A stretch of 64,000 nt of DNA, from positions 248,001-312,000 of the forward strand of contig NZ_AKGD01000001.1 of NCBI RefSeq assembly GCF_000271305.1, in the 5' to 3' direction. The stretch comes from Hydrocarboniphaga effusa AP103 (lineage in GTDB: Bacteria > Pseudomonadota > Gammaproteobacteria > Nevskiales > Nevskiaceae). Under the pieces are notes generated by a model that was not told the DNA's origin, searched no databases, and was given only the letters and a program-made list of their open reading frames with translations. The translations under genes were made by a program, and so were the position numbers. Within the stretch, counting starts at the first letter, position 1. Each line of letters opens with the position of its first letter. Shown here in pieces: positions 53,522 to 61,884 of this stretch.

Positions 53522-54871
53522 ATGAATATCCGAAATACCGTACTCGCGGCTGCCGCGGCCGCACTGTTCTGTACTGGCCTTGCGCGGGCGGCAGTCGGCG
53601 CCGACGAGGTGGCGACCCTCGGCACGACATTGACGCCCCTGGGCGGCGAAAAGGCGGGCAACGCCGACGGCTCGATTCCCGCCTGGAGCGCCAAGCCTCC
53701 GCAGGTCGGCGGTACCAGCGTCGGCGACGTGCCGAAGGCTGTGTTCCCCGACGAAAAGCCCCTGTTCTCGGTCAGCGTCGCGAACATGGAGAAGTATCGC
53801 GGCAAGCTGAGTGACGGCACGGTCGCGCTGATGCAGCGCTATCCGTCCAGTTTCCGCATCGATGTCTATCCGACCCATCGCACTGCGGTGGCGCCGCAGT
53901 ACGTCTACGACAATACGAAGAAAAACGCGGCGAGCTGTCAGGCCGTCGATGGCGGCAAGACGCTGAAGGCTTGCTACGGCGGCATTCCGTTCCCGATCCC
54001 GAAGTCCGGCGTCGAGGTCATCTGGAATCATCTTCTGCGCCTCGAACCGGAATCAGTCGATCTGGGTGCGCGCAACGTCGTCGGCACCGCCGACGGCAAG
54101 CGCACACTGGCGACCCGCATCGACGAGTCGTTCCAGCATCTGTACTACTACCGCGATGGTTCGGCCGATACCTGGAACGGCGAGTACTGGATCCAGCGCT
54201 TCAATACGACGGATCCGCCGTTCAAGCGTGGTGAATCGCTGGTGATTCACGACAGCATTGATCCCGTGACGCCGCGTCAGGCTTGGCAGTATCTGGTAGG
54301 TCAGCGCCGCGTGCGGCGCGCGCCGACCGTCGCCTACGACACGCCGGATTTCGTCGCCTCCGGCGCGAACTACTTCGACGAGGTCATGGGGTTCATGGGC
54401 CATCCCGACCGCTATTCGTGGAAGCTCGTCGGCAAGCGCGAAATGTACGTGCCGTACAACGCCAATCAGGCCGTGACGGTATCGCAGGACGAGGCCTTTT
54501 CCGCCAACCACCTGAACCCTGCCAACGTTCGCTGGGAACTGCACCGCGTCTGGGAAGTGGAGGCCACGGTCGCGCCCGGCAAGCGGCACGCGGTGCCGAA
54601 GCGTCGCTTCTACTTCGACGAGGACAGCTGGGTGATGCTGCTGATGGACGGCTACGACGCCGAAGGCAAGCTGTGGCGCACATCGCAGGTGACACCGTTC
54701 TACGCACCGAAACTGCCGGGTCTGCTCATCAAGCCGGTCATCATCTTCAATCTCGAAGCCAAGACCTTCAGTGCCGTTCAGTCGCTGAACGGCGAGTACT
54801 ACAAGATCGTGGATCGCAAGCCGGAAAGCTATTTCACCGGCGAGGCCGTGGCTGCCGAGGCGGACAGCTGA
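53522..54871 (+). CDS. DUF1329 exported lipid-transfer-like protein
   Basis: The 449-residue protein has a signal peptide ending ARAAVGA and the DUF1329 sequence order: LTPLGGEKAGNADGSIPAWS, FPDEKPLFSVSVANMEKY, FPIPKSGVEVIWNHLLR, VGQRRVRRAPTVAYDTPDF and LPGLLIKPVIIFNLEAKTF. The fold is related to LolA/LolB-type lipid-binding barrels, so a hydrophobic ligand is likely. It starts 33 bp after the DUF1302 gene with a gaggag site, so the two form an operon. A hairpin follows its stop. Confidence 0.93.
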   Translation: MNIRNTVLAAAAAALFCTGLARAAVGADEVATLGTTLTPLGGEKAGNADGSIPAWSAKPPQVGGTSVGDVPKAVFPDEKPLFSVSVANMEKYRGKLSDGTVALMQRYPSSFRIDVYPTHRTAVAPQYVYDNTKKNAASCQAVDGGKTLKACYGGIPFPIPKSGVEVIWNHLLRLEPESVDLGARNVVGTADGKRTLATRIDESFQHLYYYRDGSADTWNGEYWIQRFNTTDPPFKRGESLVIHDSIDPVTPRQAWQYLVGQRRVRRAPTVAYDTPDFVASGANYFDEVMGFMGHPDRYSWKLVGKREMYVPYNANQAVTVSQDEAFSANHLNPANVRWELHRVWEVEATVAPGKRHAVPKRRFYFDEDSWVMLLMDGYDAEGKLWRTSQVTPFYAPKLPGLLIKPVIIFNLEAKTFSAVQSLNGEYYKIVDRKPESYFTGEAVAAEADS

Positions 54872-54893
54872 TTCGCAGCGATTTTTCGTGATG

Positions 54894-54923
54894 CCCGCTG
54901 TCCGGATGAGTCCGGACAGCGGG
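54894..54923 (+). terminator. Hairpin after the DUF1329 gene
   Basis: A perfect 13-bp stem has cccgctgtccgga (54894-54906) and tccggacagcggg (54911-54923) with loop tgag. It lies 23 bp past the stop and has no T-run. A second G/C hairpin with a run of nine C (54933-54941) follows at once. Confidence 0.7.
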
Positions 54924-55336
54924 TCGCCGCCGCCCCCCCCCGGCGGCGTTGTCCTCCACAATGCCACAGCGTGGCAGAGGCCGACGCTCAGATTTGACGA
55001 TCTCCAGTATCAGGCCATCTTCGAGAACGAGCCTCGGCTACTGGATGCCCCTGCTGACTTCGATGAACTGATCACGTTCATCCGAGGCTGCAACATCGCG
55101 CAGCAGCTCGAAGACTTCGGGGCGAAGCCGCCGCAAGAGTGCAGGACAACGGAGATCGAGCCGACGGGGCCCCGCCACCGCCGGGGTCTATCGGCAGGTT
55201 TTTTCGTAGACGAGTTGATGACGTACAGCTTTCCTCAATGACCGCTCACAAATCCGCAGTTTGGTCCGAACCTCTGTCAGCCCCCGAAAAAGGGGTTTTC
55301 CTTTCTTCTGAATGAACTTATCGGGTATCGACGCAG
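54924..55336. other. Right-end remnant of the island
   Basis: There is no recognised gene. A run of nine C at 54933-54941 lies between ccgcc and ggcgg words. A 117-codon frame from 54888 to 55241 crosses the hairpin and contains a plausible but unrecognised segment (about DLQYQAIFENEPRLLDAP to FIRGCNIAQQLEDFG). It might be a fragment of a lost gene, or chance. A cccc-gaaaaa-gggg-tttt hairpin (55282-55299) is a weak terminator. No integrase remnant could be made out. Confidence 0.4.
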
Positions 55337-55356
55337 AATCCTGTCGCCCCGACCAA
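55337..55356 (+). repeat. Right attachment-site copy, tRNA-Pro 3' end remnant
   Basis: This is the right copy of the 20-bp repeat aatcctgtcgccccgaccaa, identical to 47183-47202. The rest of the tRNA is absent. Its presence 8.2 kb from the tRNA is best explained by integration of an element at the tRNA 3' end. Confidence 0.88.
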
Positions 55357-55379
55357 AATCGGAACGTTGCAATGAACCG

Positions 55380-55404
55380 GGCCGCTCATCGAAGCGGCCT
55401 TTTT
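55380..55404 (+). terminator. Intrinsic terminator past the right tRNA copy
   Basis: The arms ggccgct (55380-55386) and agcggcc (55393-55399) with loop catcga run into ttttt. It is probably the ancestral terminator of tRNA-Pro, now separated from it by the island. It also lies at the 3' end of the convergent TetR gene. Confidence 0.88.
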
Positions 55405-55433
55405 GTTGTTTCATGACAGAACGGTTCCCAGGC

Positions 55434-56060
55434 TCAGGCGTGACCGAGCGACAGCGCTCGGACCACTTCGCACTTGAGCAAGCTGTGCAGCGCCTTTATC
55501 GGCAGCTTGGGGTTGACGAGCCAGCGATAGATCAGACCATCGGCGGCGGAACAGAAAAGCTCCGCGACCAACGCGGCATCGATGCCGGCATGCACGCTGC
55601 CGCTCTTCTTGCCGAGCTCGATCCAGCGCTGGACGTCACGGCGTTGAGCGGCATGGGCCTTGGCGACGTTGGTGCGGAACTGCGCGCTCGGATCGATGCT
55701 CGCGAACCGCAGCAGATACATCGCCCGGATCTCATTCGGCTCTTCGCGTACGAATGCATGCAGCGCGTCGACGATGCGCGACAAAGCCTCGCGCCCACTG
55801 TGATCGCCCACCGCTTGCTGGACACGATTGATCCAGTCGGCGACGACCACGTCGTGCACGTGCGCGAGCAGGTTCGCCTTGTTTCCATAGCGATGGGTGA
55901 CGAGCCCGCGCGAATAGCCCGCGCGTTCGCCGATAGCCGCAAGCGTGGCGCCAGGAATTCCGCTCTCGATGATCAAGCCGATGGCGGCCTCGAACATCCG
56001 TTGATCGGACAAGGCCGTGCGTTCTTCCTGTGTGCGGCGGGCTCGGGCGACTGCGGGCAT
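55434..56060 (-). CDS. TetR-family transcriptional regulator
   Basis: The 208-residue protein has an N-terminal helix-turn-helix with LIIESGIPGATLAAIGERAGYSRGLVTHRYGNKANLLAHV and a helical C-terminal ligand domain. It is outside the island, just right of the tRNA remnant. On the minus strand it is 98 bp after the YeeE/YedE pair and might be co-transcribed. Which gene it controls is not clear; no palindrome typical of TetR operators was found near its start. Confidence 0.9.
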   Translation of the reverse strand: MPAVARARRTQEERTALSDQRMFEAAIGLIIESGIPGATLAAIGERAGYSRGLVTHRYGNKANLLAHVHDVVVADWINRVQQAVGDHSGREALSRIVDALHAFVREEPNEIRAMYLLRFASIDPSAQFRTNVAKAHAAQRRDVQRWIELGKKSGSVHAGIDAALVAELFCSAADGLIYRWLVNPKLPIKALHSLLKCEVVRALSLGHA

Positions 56061-56158
56061 TCAGATCATTACTTGTCGGCAACAATAACTGTGACGATTC
56101 GACTGTCTTGCGTCAACACGACGAGCCAAGGCCCATTCGCTGTCATCCAAATCTCGAC

Positions 56159-56575
56159 TCAAAGACGCCGCGAAAACCCGCGATCCCAGATCAGCATTCC
56201 GATCAGCATCGCCGCACAGAACCACAGCACGTCGCTCGATCCGGTCAGCAGCGAAACCACCGCAGGGCCGGGGCAATAACCGGCCAGCCCCCAGCCGATT
56301 CCAAACAGCACCGCACCACCGATCAGCCGCGCATCGAGATCACGACGCGTCGGCACTTCGAAGCTTTCGGCGAACAGCGGCCGGGCGCGGCGGCGCGTGA
56401 GCCAATACGCCGGAATGTTGAACAGCAAGGCTCCGCCCATGACGAAGGCGAGCGTCGGATCCCAATCGCCGAACAGATCGAGAAAGCCCTGCACGCGCGA
56501 CGGATCGGTCATGCCCGAGAGCACCAGCCCGGCACCGAACAGAACGCCGGCGAGCATTGCGGCGACGGCATTCAT
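56159..56575 (-). CDS. YeeE/YedE-family half transporter (DUF6691-like)
   Basis: The 138-residue membrane protein has about four helices and the conserved cysteine motif GIGWGLAGYCPGPAVVSL near the centre. It starts with MLAGVLFGAGLVLSGMTDPSRVQGFLD. It corresponds to one half of larger YeeE/YedE proteins, several of which import thiosulfate or other sulfur compounds. It overlaps the other half by 4 bp, so the two subunits are co-translated. The sulfur substrate is presumed from the family. Confidence 0.92.
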   Translation of the reverse strand: MNAVAAMLAGVLFGAGLVLSGMTDPSRVQGFLDLFGDWDPTLAFVMGGALLFNIPAYWLTRRRARPLFAESFEVPTRRDLDARLIGGAVLFGIGWGLAGYCPGPAVVSLLTGSSDVLWFCAAMLIGMLIWDRGFSRRL

Positions 56576-57012
56576 GACACCGCTCCGAGCAGTCGCAGCA
56601 CGAACACGGTTGCAATGCCCGCGCCCATGAACGCCAGCGTGGCGACGATCGAGCGGCGGGAGAACCGGGCAATACCGCAGACGCCGTGACCGGAGGTGCA
56701 GCCGTTGCCCATGCGCGTGCCGAAACCGACCAGCAGGCCGGCGACCAGCGTCACCGCGAGGCTACCCGCGACCGGCGTGTGGTGCAGGCCCGCGAGCCTG
56801 GCCATGACGAGCGCGCCGGCGAGCAGGCCGAGTACGAACAGCAGGCGCCAGCGCCGACCCCCGCTCGGCTGAGCGCTCAGCAAGCCACCGATCACCCCGC
56901 TGATGCCGGCGATGCGTCCGTTGGCCGCCAGCAGCGTCGCGGCGGCCGCCCCGATCAGCAAGCCACCGGCAAGCCCGCGCTGCCAGGCAGCGATATCCAC
57001 CACGATCTGCAT
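56572..57012 (-). CDS. YeeE/YedE-family half transporter
   Basis: The 146-residue membrane protein has four helices and the family signature GTRMGNGCTSGHGVCGIARFSRRSI with conserved cysteines. It is the first gene of the minus-strand pair and overlaps the second half by 4 bp. Together they form a complete transporter of the split (PmpAB-like) type. The cytochrome genes on the other strand start 147 bp away. Confidence 0.92.
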   Translation of the reverse strand: MQIVVDIAAWQRGLAGGLLIGAAAATLLAANGRIAGISGVIGGLLSAQPSGGRRWRLLFVLGLLAGALVMARLAGLHHTPVAGSLAVTLVAGLLVGFGTRMGNGCTSGHGVCGIARFSRRSIVATLAFMGAGIATVFVLRLLGAVS

Positions 57013-57159
57013 TGCACTCCCCTATCCCCAGAATCCGAGCCGCGACTATAAGCCCAGCCGCTGGCTTGGTTCGGTCTGGCGCCGCTATAGTCCCGGCGCT
57101 GCCGGGCCAGTTCGCGCGCAGCGATCCAGACCTTTCAAGTCCAGACAAAGGATGTACGC

Positions 57160-57636
57160 ATGAAGAACCCATACACACCGGCCTGGGGCCTCGTTTTCAT
57201 CGCCGCCGCCGCGCTCGCGGGCTGCAACAAACCCAAGCTCGATCCGGCCACCGAAGCCGTCATGAAGGAGCGCCACGACGGCTTCGAGAAGATCGGCGAC
57301 AACTTCAAGCTCGTGAACGACAAGCTCAAGGCCGGCGGCGGGCTCGACGAGGAAACCGCTGCGGCGGCGCGCACCATCAGCGTCGAAGCCACCAAGATCG
57401 CCAACTGGTTCCCGCAGGGTTCGGGCCCCGAAACCGGCGCCAAGACCGAGGCCAAGGCCGATATCTGGAGCAACCCGGACGACTTCGGCAAAAAGCGCGA
57501 GGACCTGGTCACCGAATCCGCGCGCTGGGCACAGTTGGCCGATGCGGGCGACGCGGCGGGCTTCGCGGCGCAGACCAAGACCGTCGGCGGCACCTGCAAG
57601 GCCTGCCACGACAGCTATCGCCAGAAGAAGAAATAA
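57160..57636 (+). CDS. Lipoprotein cytochrome c' family protein
   Basis: The 158-residue product has a lipobox (AALAGC, about residues 17-22) and the cytochrome c' four-helix pattern ending in the heme motif GGTCKACHDSYRQKKK at the C terminus. Cytochromes c' bind heme near the C terminus and often bind nitric oxide or carry electrons. A lipid anchor is unusual for this normally soluble family. A cytochrome b561-like gene follows 16 bp later, so the two probably work together as electron donor and acceptor. Confidence 0.93.
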   Translation: MKNPYTPAWGLVFIAAAALAGCNKPKLDPATEAVMKERHDGFEKIGDNFKLVNDKLKAGGGLDEETAAAARTISVEATKIANWFPQGSGPETGAKTEAKADIWSNPDDFGKKREDLVTESARWAQLADAGDAAGFAAQTKTVGGTCKACHDSYRQKKK

Positions 57637-57652
57637 GCGTCGGAGCCGCACG

Positions 57653-58324
57653 ATGATCGAGCCCGCCCTCACCACCCGCACGCGCATCTGGGATCTGCCG
57701 ACGCGTGTATTCCACTGGTCGCTGGCGGGCTTGTTCTGCTTTTCGTGGTGGTCCGCCGAAAACGCGCGCATGGATTGGCATCGCGTTTCGGGTTACGTGC
57801 TGCTCGCGCTGCTGCTGTTTCGCTGGTACTGGGGCTTCGCCGGCAGCACGACTTCGCGATTCTCCAGCTTCGTCAAGACCCCGCGCGAAGTGCTCGACTA
57901 CGCCGCGCATTTCTTCACGCGCCAGGGCCCGATCACGCCCGGGCACAACGCGATGGGCGGCTGGAGCGTGCTCGCCTTGATCGTGCTGCTGAGCCTGCAG
58001 GTGTTCACGGGCCTGTTTTCGGTCGACACCGATGGCCTCGAATCCGGGCCGCTCGCCAGATTCGTGAGCTTTTCCACCGGGCGTTCGTACGCGAGCGTGC
58101 ACGGCCTCAGCTTCGACCTGCTGCTGATACTCGTCGGCCTGCACGTGGCGGTGGTCCTGTTCTATCTGTTCTACAAGCGGCAGAACCTGATCACGCCGAT
58201 GTTCACGGGCGACAAGCGCCTGCCCCCGGAAGCCTCACCTCCGCTGCAGTTCGCATCGATGGGCAAAGCGCTGGCTGGAATCGTCGTCGCGGTGGTGATC
58301 AGCGTGTTGATCGCTCGCGCCTAG
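57653..58324 (+). CDS. Cytochrome b561-like membrane protein
   Basis: The 223-residue protein has RIWDLPTRVFHWSLAGLFCFSWWSAE near the start, with helix and histidine, then several helices including RVSGYVLLALLLFRWYWGF and SVHGLSFDLLLILVGLHVAVV. Histidines in helices suit two b-type hemes. Such proteins pass electrons from quinol to a periplasmic cytochrome. The 16-bp spacing to the cytochrome c' gene indicates an operon. ATG 57653 is chosen because it gives the family length. Confidence 0.92.
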   Translation: MIEPALTTRTRIWDLPTRVFHWSLAGLFCFSWWSAENARMDWHRVSGYVLLALLLFRWYWGFAGSTTSRFSSFVKTPREVLDYAAHFFTRQGPITPGHNAMGGWSVLALIVLLSLQVFTGLFSVDTDGLESGPLARFVSFSTGRSYASVHGLSFDLLLILVGLHVAVVLFYLFYKRQNLITPMFTGDKRLPPEASPPLQFASMGKALAGIVVAVVISVLIARA

Positions 58325-58398
58325 CCAGGAACAGCTCATCCCAGGCCATTCGCAGCGCGCAGATCCGAGGAGCGCGAGCGATCGCAGCATCGCGAGCC

Positions 58399-58432
58399 AC
58401 GAAAAAGCCGGCCATCAGGCCGGCTTTTTCGT
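58399..58432. terminator. Bidirectional terminator between cytochrome and DUF4394 genes
   Basis: A perfect 15-bp stem has acgaaaaagccggcc (58399-58413) and ggccggctttttcgt (58418-58432) with loop atca. The A and T tracts suit both converging transcripts. Confidence 0.93.
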
Positions 58433-58455
58433 ACTGCTCACGTCAATCGCAACAC

Positions 58456-61400
58456 TTACTTCACCTCGATGCTCAGCGCACGCAGCGGAGTCGGCACGCC
58501 GATCGGCGCGACCAGCGTCGCCTGCCCGGTCGCCAGGTTCACGCGGAAGAGGCTCGACTGCGTTGCGCCATCGACGACCAGCACGGCGAGTGCGAAGCCG
58601 TTCGCTCCACCGGCGATGTCGAAGCCGATCGCGCTCGCGTCGGTGAGGTTCACGCCGAGCGTGTTGATGCTCCGGAGCACGCCGTCGTTCGGCGGCGCCT
58701 GCAGGCTCAGGCCGGCGCTGTTGCCGTCGAGCACGAACAGCTGCGTCGCCGTCGAAGCGCGGAAGCTGTTGGTGTACGCAGCGGCGACCGCCTGCGGCGG
58801 ACGCGTGAGCGTGCCGTCGGTGATGGTGATGCCGTTGCCGACGTTGATGCGCAGGTTCTGCCCCGCATCGGTGACCACGCGCAGGCGATCCGGAACCGGG
58901 TTGAAGTCGATGCCGAGCGCCGTACCATTCAAGCCCGTGTACGGAGCGGTGGTGTCGGTCGGATCGGCCGTCAGCGCCGGCACCGCGGTGGCGACGCCGG
59001 TGACGGTGTCGATCGTGTAGATCGCTCCGCTGCCCGACAGGCCGTAGAGCGCGCCGGTGGCCGGGCGGAAATCGATGTCGATCAGCGCATCACCGACGGC
59101 AAGGCCGGTGATGATCACCGGAGCCGATACCGTGGCCGGAGCGCTCGCCGCGAAGCTCACGAGCGAGTCGACGCCCGCCGCGCCGACCAGCGCGACGATC
59201 GTCGGATCGGCCGGTGCGACGGTGGCCGGGGCGATCGCCAGGCCCTTGACGCCGGCGATGCCGATGGCGCCGATGCTCGTCGCGCGCGCTGCCGCGAACG
59301 CCGACGTCACGTCGATGCGATACAGCGAGGTGATCGCATTCACCGTGAGCGCCGCAAAAGCGGTATCCGCACCGACGATGTCGAAGCCGTTGACGCTGCT
59401 CGCATCGACGCCGAGCGGACCGCGATCCTTGAGCACGCCATCGTTCGGCGGCGCCTGCAGAAACAGACGGTCGGTGGTCGGATCGATCACGAACAGGCTC
59501 GTCGTGGCGGTGCCCGCGAAGCTGTTGGTGTAGGCCGCGCCGCTCACGCCGAAGGCGCCGTACGAGAGCGTGCCGTCGGTGAAGGTGTTGCCGGCATCCG
59601 GATTGGCCACGCGCAGATTGCGCCCGGCGTTGCCGACGATGCGCAGCGCGACCGGGCCGGTCGGGTTGAAGTCGACACCGTAGGCGCTGTCCGCGCCGAG
59701 GCCGGCGTAGGCATCGCTGGTGTCGCTCGCATCGGCCGCGAGCGTCGAGGCCGCGGTCAGCGCCGCGGTGGCGGTATCGACCGTGTACAGACGCCCAGCG
59801 CTCGTGAACGCGTAGAGCTTGCCGGTGGACGGACGGAAGTCCAGGCCGAGCACGCTTTCGCCGCCTTGCAGGCCGCTGAGTGCACCGACCGTGGTCACCG
59901 TGCCCGGAGTCGCCGGCGAGAACTTCACGAGTTCGTCGCCCGAGGTCAGGCCGTAAACCGTCGCCACCGCCGGAGCCGCGAACGCGGTCACGCCGAGCAG
60001 ACGCTCGCCGCCGCCGACCGTGCCGAGCGAGGCGCTCGCCGCACCGGTCGCCAGGTCGATCGTGTGCAGCGTGGTCGTGGTGGTGCCCTGCGCGTTGACC
60101 GCGATCGTCGCGGTGTTGTCGCTGCCGTTGATGTCGAAGCCGTTGATGCCCGAGACATCGACGCCGAGGCTGCCCACCACGCTGAGTTCACCCGCGTTCG
60201 GGTTGGTCGAGGTCAGCAGCTGATCGTTGGCGCTGTCGAGGTAGTACGTGGTGGTCGTCAGCGAGGCCGCGTTGCCGCCCGCGAGGCTGTTGGTATAGCC
60301 GACCGCGGTTGCGCCGCGCGCGCTGCCGCCCACGTTGAGCGCGCCGTCGACCGTCGTCGCGCCGGTGCTCACGTCGATGCGCAGGTTCTGGCCGGTGTCG
60401 GAGGTCACGCGCAGGCGATCCGGAACCGGGTTGAAATCGACGCCGAATTCGCTGCCCGCCAGCGCCGTGGTCAGCGTGGACTTGAGTGTGGCGGCGGCCG
60501 TGGTCTTGTCGATCGTGTAGAGCTTGCTCGCGTTGCTGAGCGCGTAGAGCAGGCCATCGGCCGGACGCGTATCGAAGCCCACCAGCGCCTCGCCCGCGCC
60601 CAGGCCGCTGACGGCGGTCGAGGTGCAGAGCTTGGCCGGCGCGGCGCGGTTGAAGCTCACGAGCTTGCTGCTCTCGGTCAGGCCCAGCGTGTCGCCGGCC
60701 GCCTGCGGGCGGCTGCCCGAGGCGATGCTCAGCGCGAGGCCCGAATACGCGCTCGTGGCGAGCGGCAGGGCGGCGACGCGCGTCGCCGTGCCGGTGCTCA
60801 GGTTGATCGAATACAGCGCCGTGCTGCCGCTCACCGACAGTGCGGCGAACGCGCTGTTGGCGCCCGCGGCGTCGGTGGCGATGTCGAAGGCGTTGACCGC
60901 ATCGACATCGATGCCGAGCGGGCCGACGACCACCGCGGTGCCGTCGTTCGGCGGGTTCTGCAGGAGCAGCTGGTTGGTCTGCGTGTCGATCGCGTAGAGC
61001 GCGGTGCGGCAGGCCGCACCGAACGAGTTGGTGTACGCGGCCGTCGAGTAGCCGGTCGCCGCACCGTTGATGACGCCGTCGGTGATCGTCGCGCCGGTGT
61101 CGACGTTGATGCGCAGATTCAGGCCGGTGTCCGAGACCACGCGCAGGCGATCCGGAACCGGGTTGAAGTCGACGCCGAAGCGCGCGCCCGACAGGCTCGC
61201 GTACGGATTGCTGGTGTCGGTCGGATCGGCGATCAGCGTCGACTTGAGCGTCGCCGCGCCGGTGCCGGCGTCGATGGTGTAGAGCTTGCCGGCGGTCGAC
61301 AGCGCGATCAGCGCGCCGTCGGCCGGACGGCGATCGAGCCCGACCAGGGTTTCGCCGGCGGCCAGGCCGCTGACGGTGACGACGCTCGTCGCGCTGGCCG

Positions 61401-61884
61401 GAGCCGCGCGATTGAAGGTGACGAGCTGGTTGCCGACCAGGCCCACGCTGTCGCCGACCGCGTCGTTGTCGATGATGGTGACGGTGGCCGTCGCCGGCGA
61501 GCCGAGATCGGCGAGGAAGGGCTCGGACAGCGTCACCGTGAAGGTTTCGTTGCCCTCGATGATCGTGTCTTCGAGGATCGGGACGACGATGCTCTTGGGT
61601 TCGGCGTCGCCGACGTCCCAGCTCAGCGTCCCGGAAACGGTGGTGAAATCGGCGCCGGCGGTCGCGCTGCCCGCGCTCACCGCGTAGTTCACACGCGCCT
61701 GGGTGAGGTTCGGGCCATTGCGGAACACCGTGATCGTCGCGGTGCCGGCGCCTTCTTCGACCGAATAGTTGGCGGCGCTCAACAGCAGCTCGCCGGCCTG
61801 CGGCCCCTTGTCGCTGCAGGCGTTGAGCAGGAATACGGCGGGCAGCACGGCGGCTATCGGGCTCTTCACCCAGCGGCTATTCAT
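58456..61884 (-). CDS. Large lipoprotein with Calx-beta segment and four DUF4394 repeats
   Basis: The 1142-residue product has a lipobox (VFLLNAC), then a Calx-beta-like stretch (about 35-140, YSVEEGAGTATITVFRNGP, with VTIIDNDAVGDS). Four repeats of about 235-250 residues follow, each with the pattern DELVSF, GLDFRPADG.LYALS, LYTIDTATG, FGVDFNPVPDRLRVVSDTGQNLRI, AYTNSF and GVDVNAVNGFDI. That pattern fits DUF4394, of unknown function and probably beta-propeller-like. A long DNA stretch around gcgcaggcgatccggaaccg is repeated at about 58879, 60409 and 61141, so the repeats grew by duplication. The ATG at 61884 is preferred because aagggag is 6 nt before it; another ATG two codons upstream is too close. 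Confidence 0.9.
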   Translation of the reverse strand: MNSRWVKSPIAAVLPAVFLLNACSDKGPQAGELLLSAANYSVEEGAGTATITVFRNGPNLTQARVNYAVSAGSATAGADFTTVSGTLSWDVGDAEPKSIVVPILEDTIIEGNETFTVTLSEPFLADLGSPATATVTIIDNDAVGDSVGLVGNQLVTFNRAAPASATSVVTVSGLAAGETLVGLDRRPADGALIALSTAGKLYTIDAGTGAATLKSTLIADPTDTSNPYASLSGARFGVDFNPVPDRLRVVSDTGLNLRINVDTGATITDGVINGAATGYSTAAYTNSFGAACRTALYAIDTQTNQLLLQNPPNDGTAVVVGPLGIDVDAVNAFDIATDAAGANSAFAALSVSGSTALYSINLSTGTATRVAALPLATSAYSGLALSIASGSRPQAAGDTLGLTESSKLVSFNRAAPAKLCTSTAVSGLGAGEALVGFDTRPADGLLYALSNASKLYTIDKTTAAATLKSTLTTALAGSEFGVDFNPVPDRLRVTSDTGQNLRIDVSTGATTVDGALNVGGSARGATAVGYTNSLAGGNAASLTTTTYYLDSANDQLLTSTNPNAGELSVVGSLGVDVSGINGFDINGSDNTATIAVNAQGTTTTTLHTIDLATGAASASLGTVGGGERLLGVTAFAAPAVATVYGLTSGDELVKFSPATPGTVTTVGALSGLQGGESVLGLDFRPSTGKLYAFTSAGRLYTVDTATAALTAASTLAADASDTSDAYAGLGADSAYGVDFNPTGPVALRIVGNAGRNLRVANPDAGNTFTDGTLSYGAFGVSGAAYTNSFAGTATTSLFVIDPTTDRLFLQAPPNDGVLKDRGPLGVDASSVNGFDIVGADTAFAALTVNAITSLYRIDVTSAFAAARATSIGAIGIAGVKGLAIAPATVAPADPTIVALVGAAGVDSLVSFAASAPATVSAPVIITGLAVGDALIDIDFRPATGALYGLSGSGAIYTIDTVTGVATAVPALTADPTDTTAPYTGLNGTALGIDFNPVPDRLRVVTDAGQNLRINVGNGITITDGTLTRPPQAVAAAYTNSFRASTATQLFVLDGNSAGLSLQAPPNDGVLRSINTLGVNLTDASAIGFDIAGGANGFALAVLVVDGATQSSLFRVNLATGQATLVAPIGVPTPLRALSIEVK

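Larger units (their letters stand above)
47183..55356. mobile_element. Probable genomic island integrated in tRNA-Pro
   Basis: A perfect 20-bp direct repeat, aatcctgtcgccccgaccaa, marks both ends: the 3' end of the intact tRNA-Pro on the left and a tRNA remnant on the right. Just beyond the right copy is a strong T-run terminator (55380-55404), as expected for the original sequence after the tRNA. The span holds a Rieske oxygenase pair, a sigma-54 activator, DUF1302 and DUF1329 genes and intergenic remnants. No integrase, excisionase or plasmid transfer genes are visible. The element is therefore decayed, mobilised in trans, or too small to keep its own integrase. The direct repeats are sequence facts; the origin by site-specific integration is inference. 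Confidence 0.8.

Noticed and set aside
47183..55356. Integrase or transposase gene within the island
   Set aside because: None of the frames on either strand shows recombinase motifs. All space is taken by catabolic and envelope genes or short gaps.
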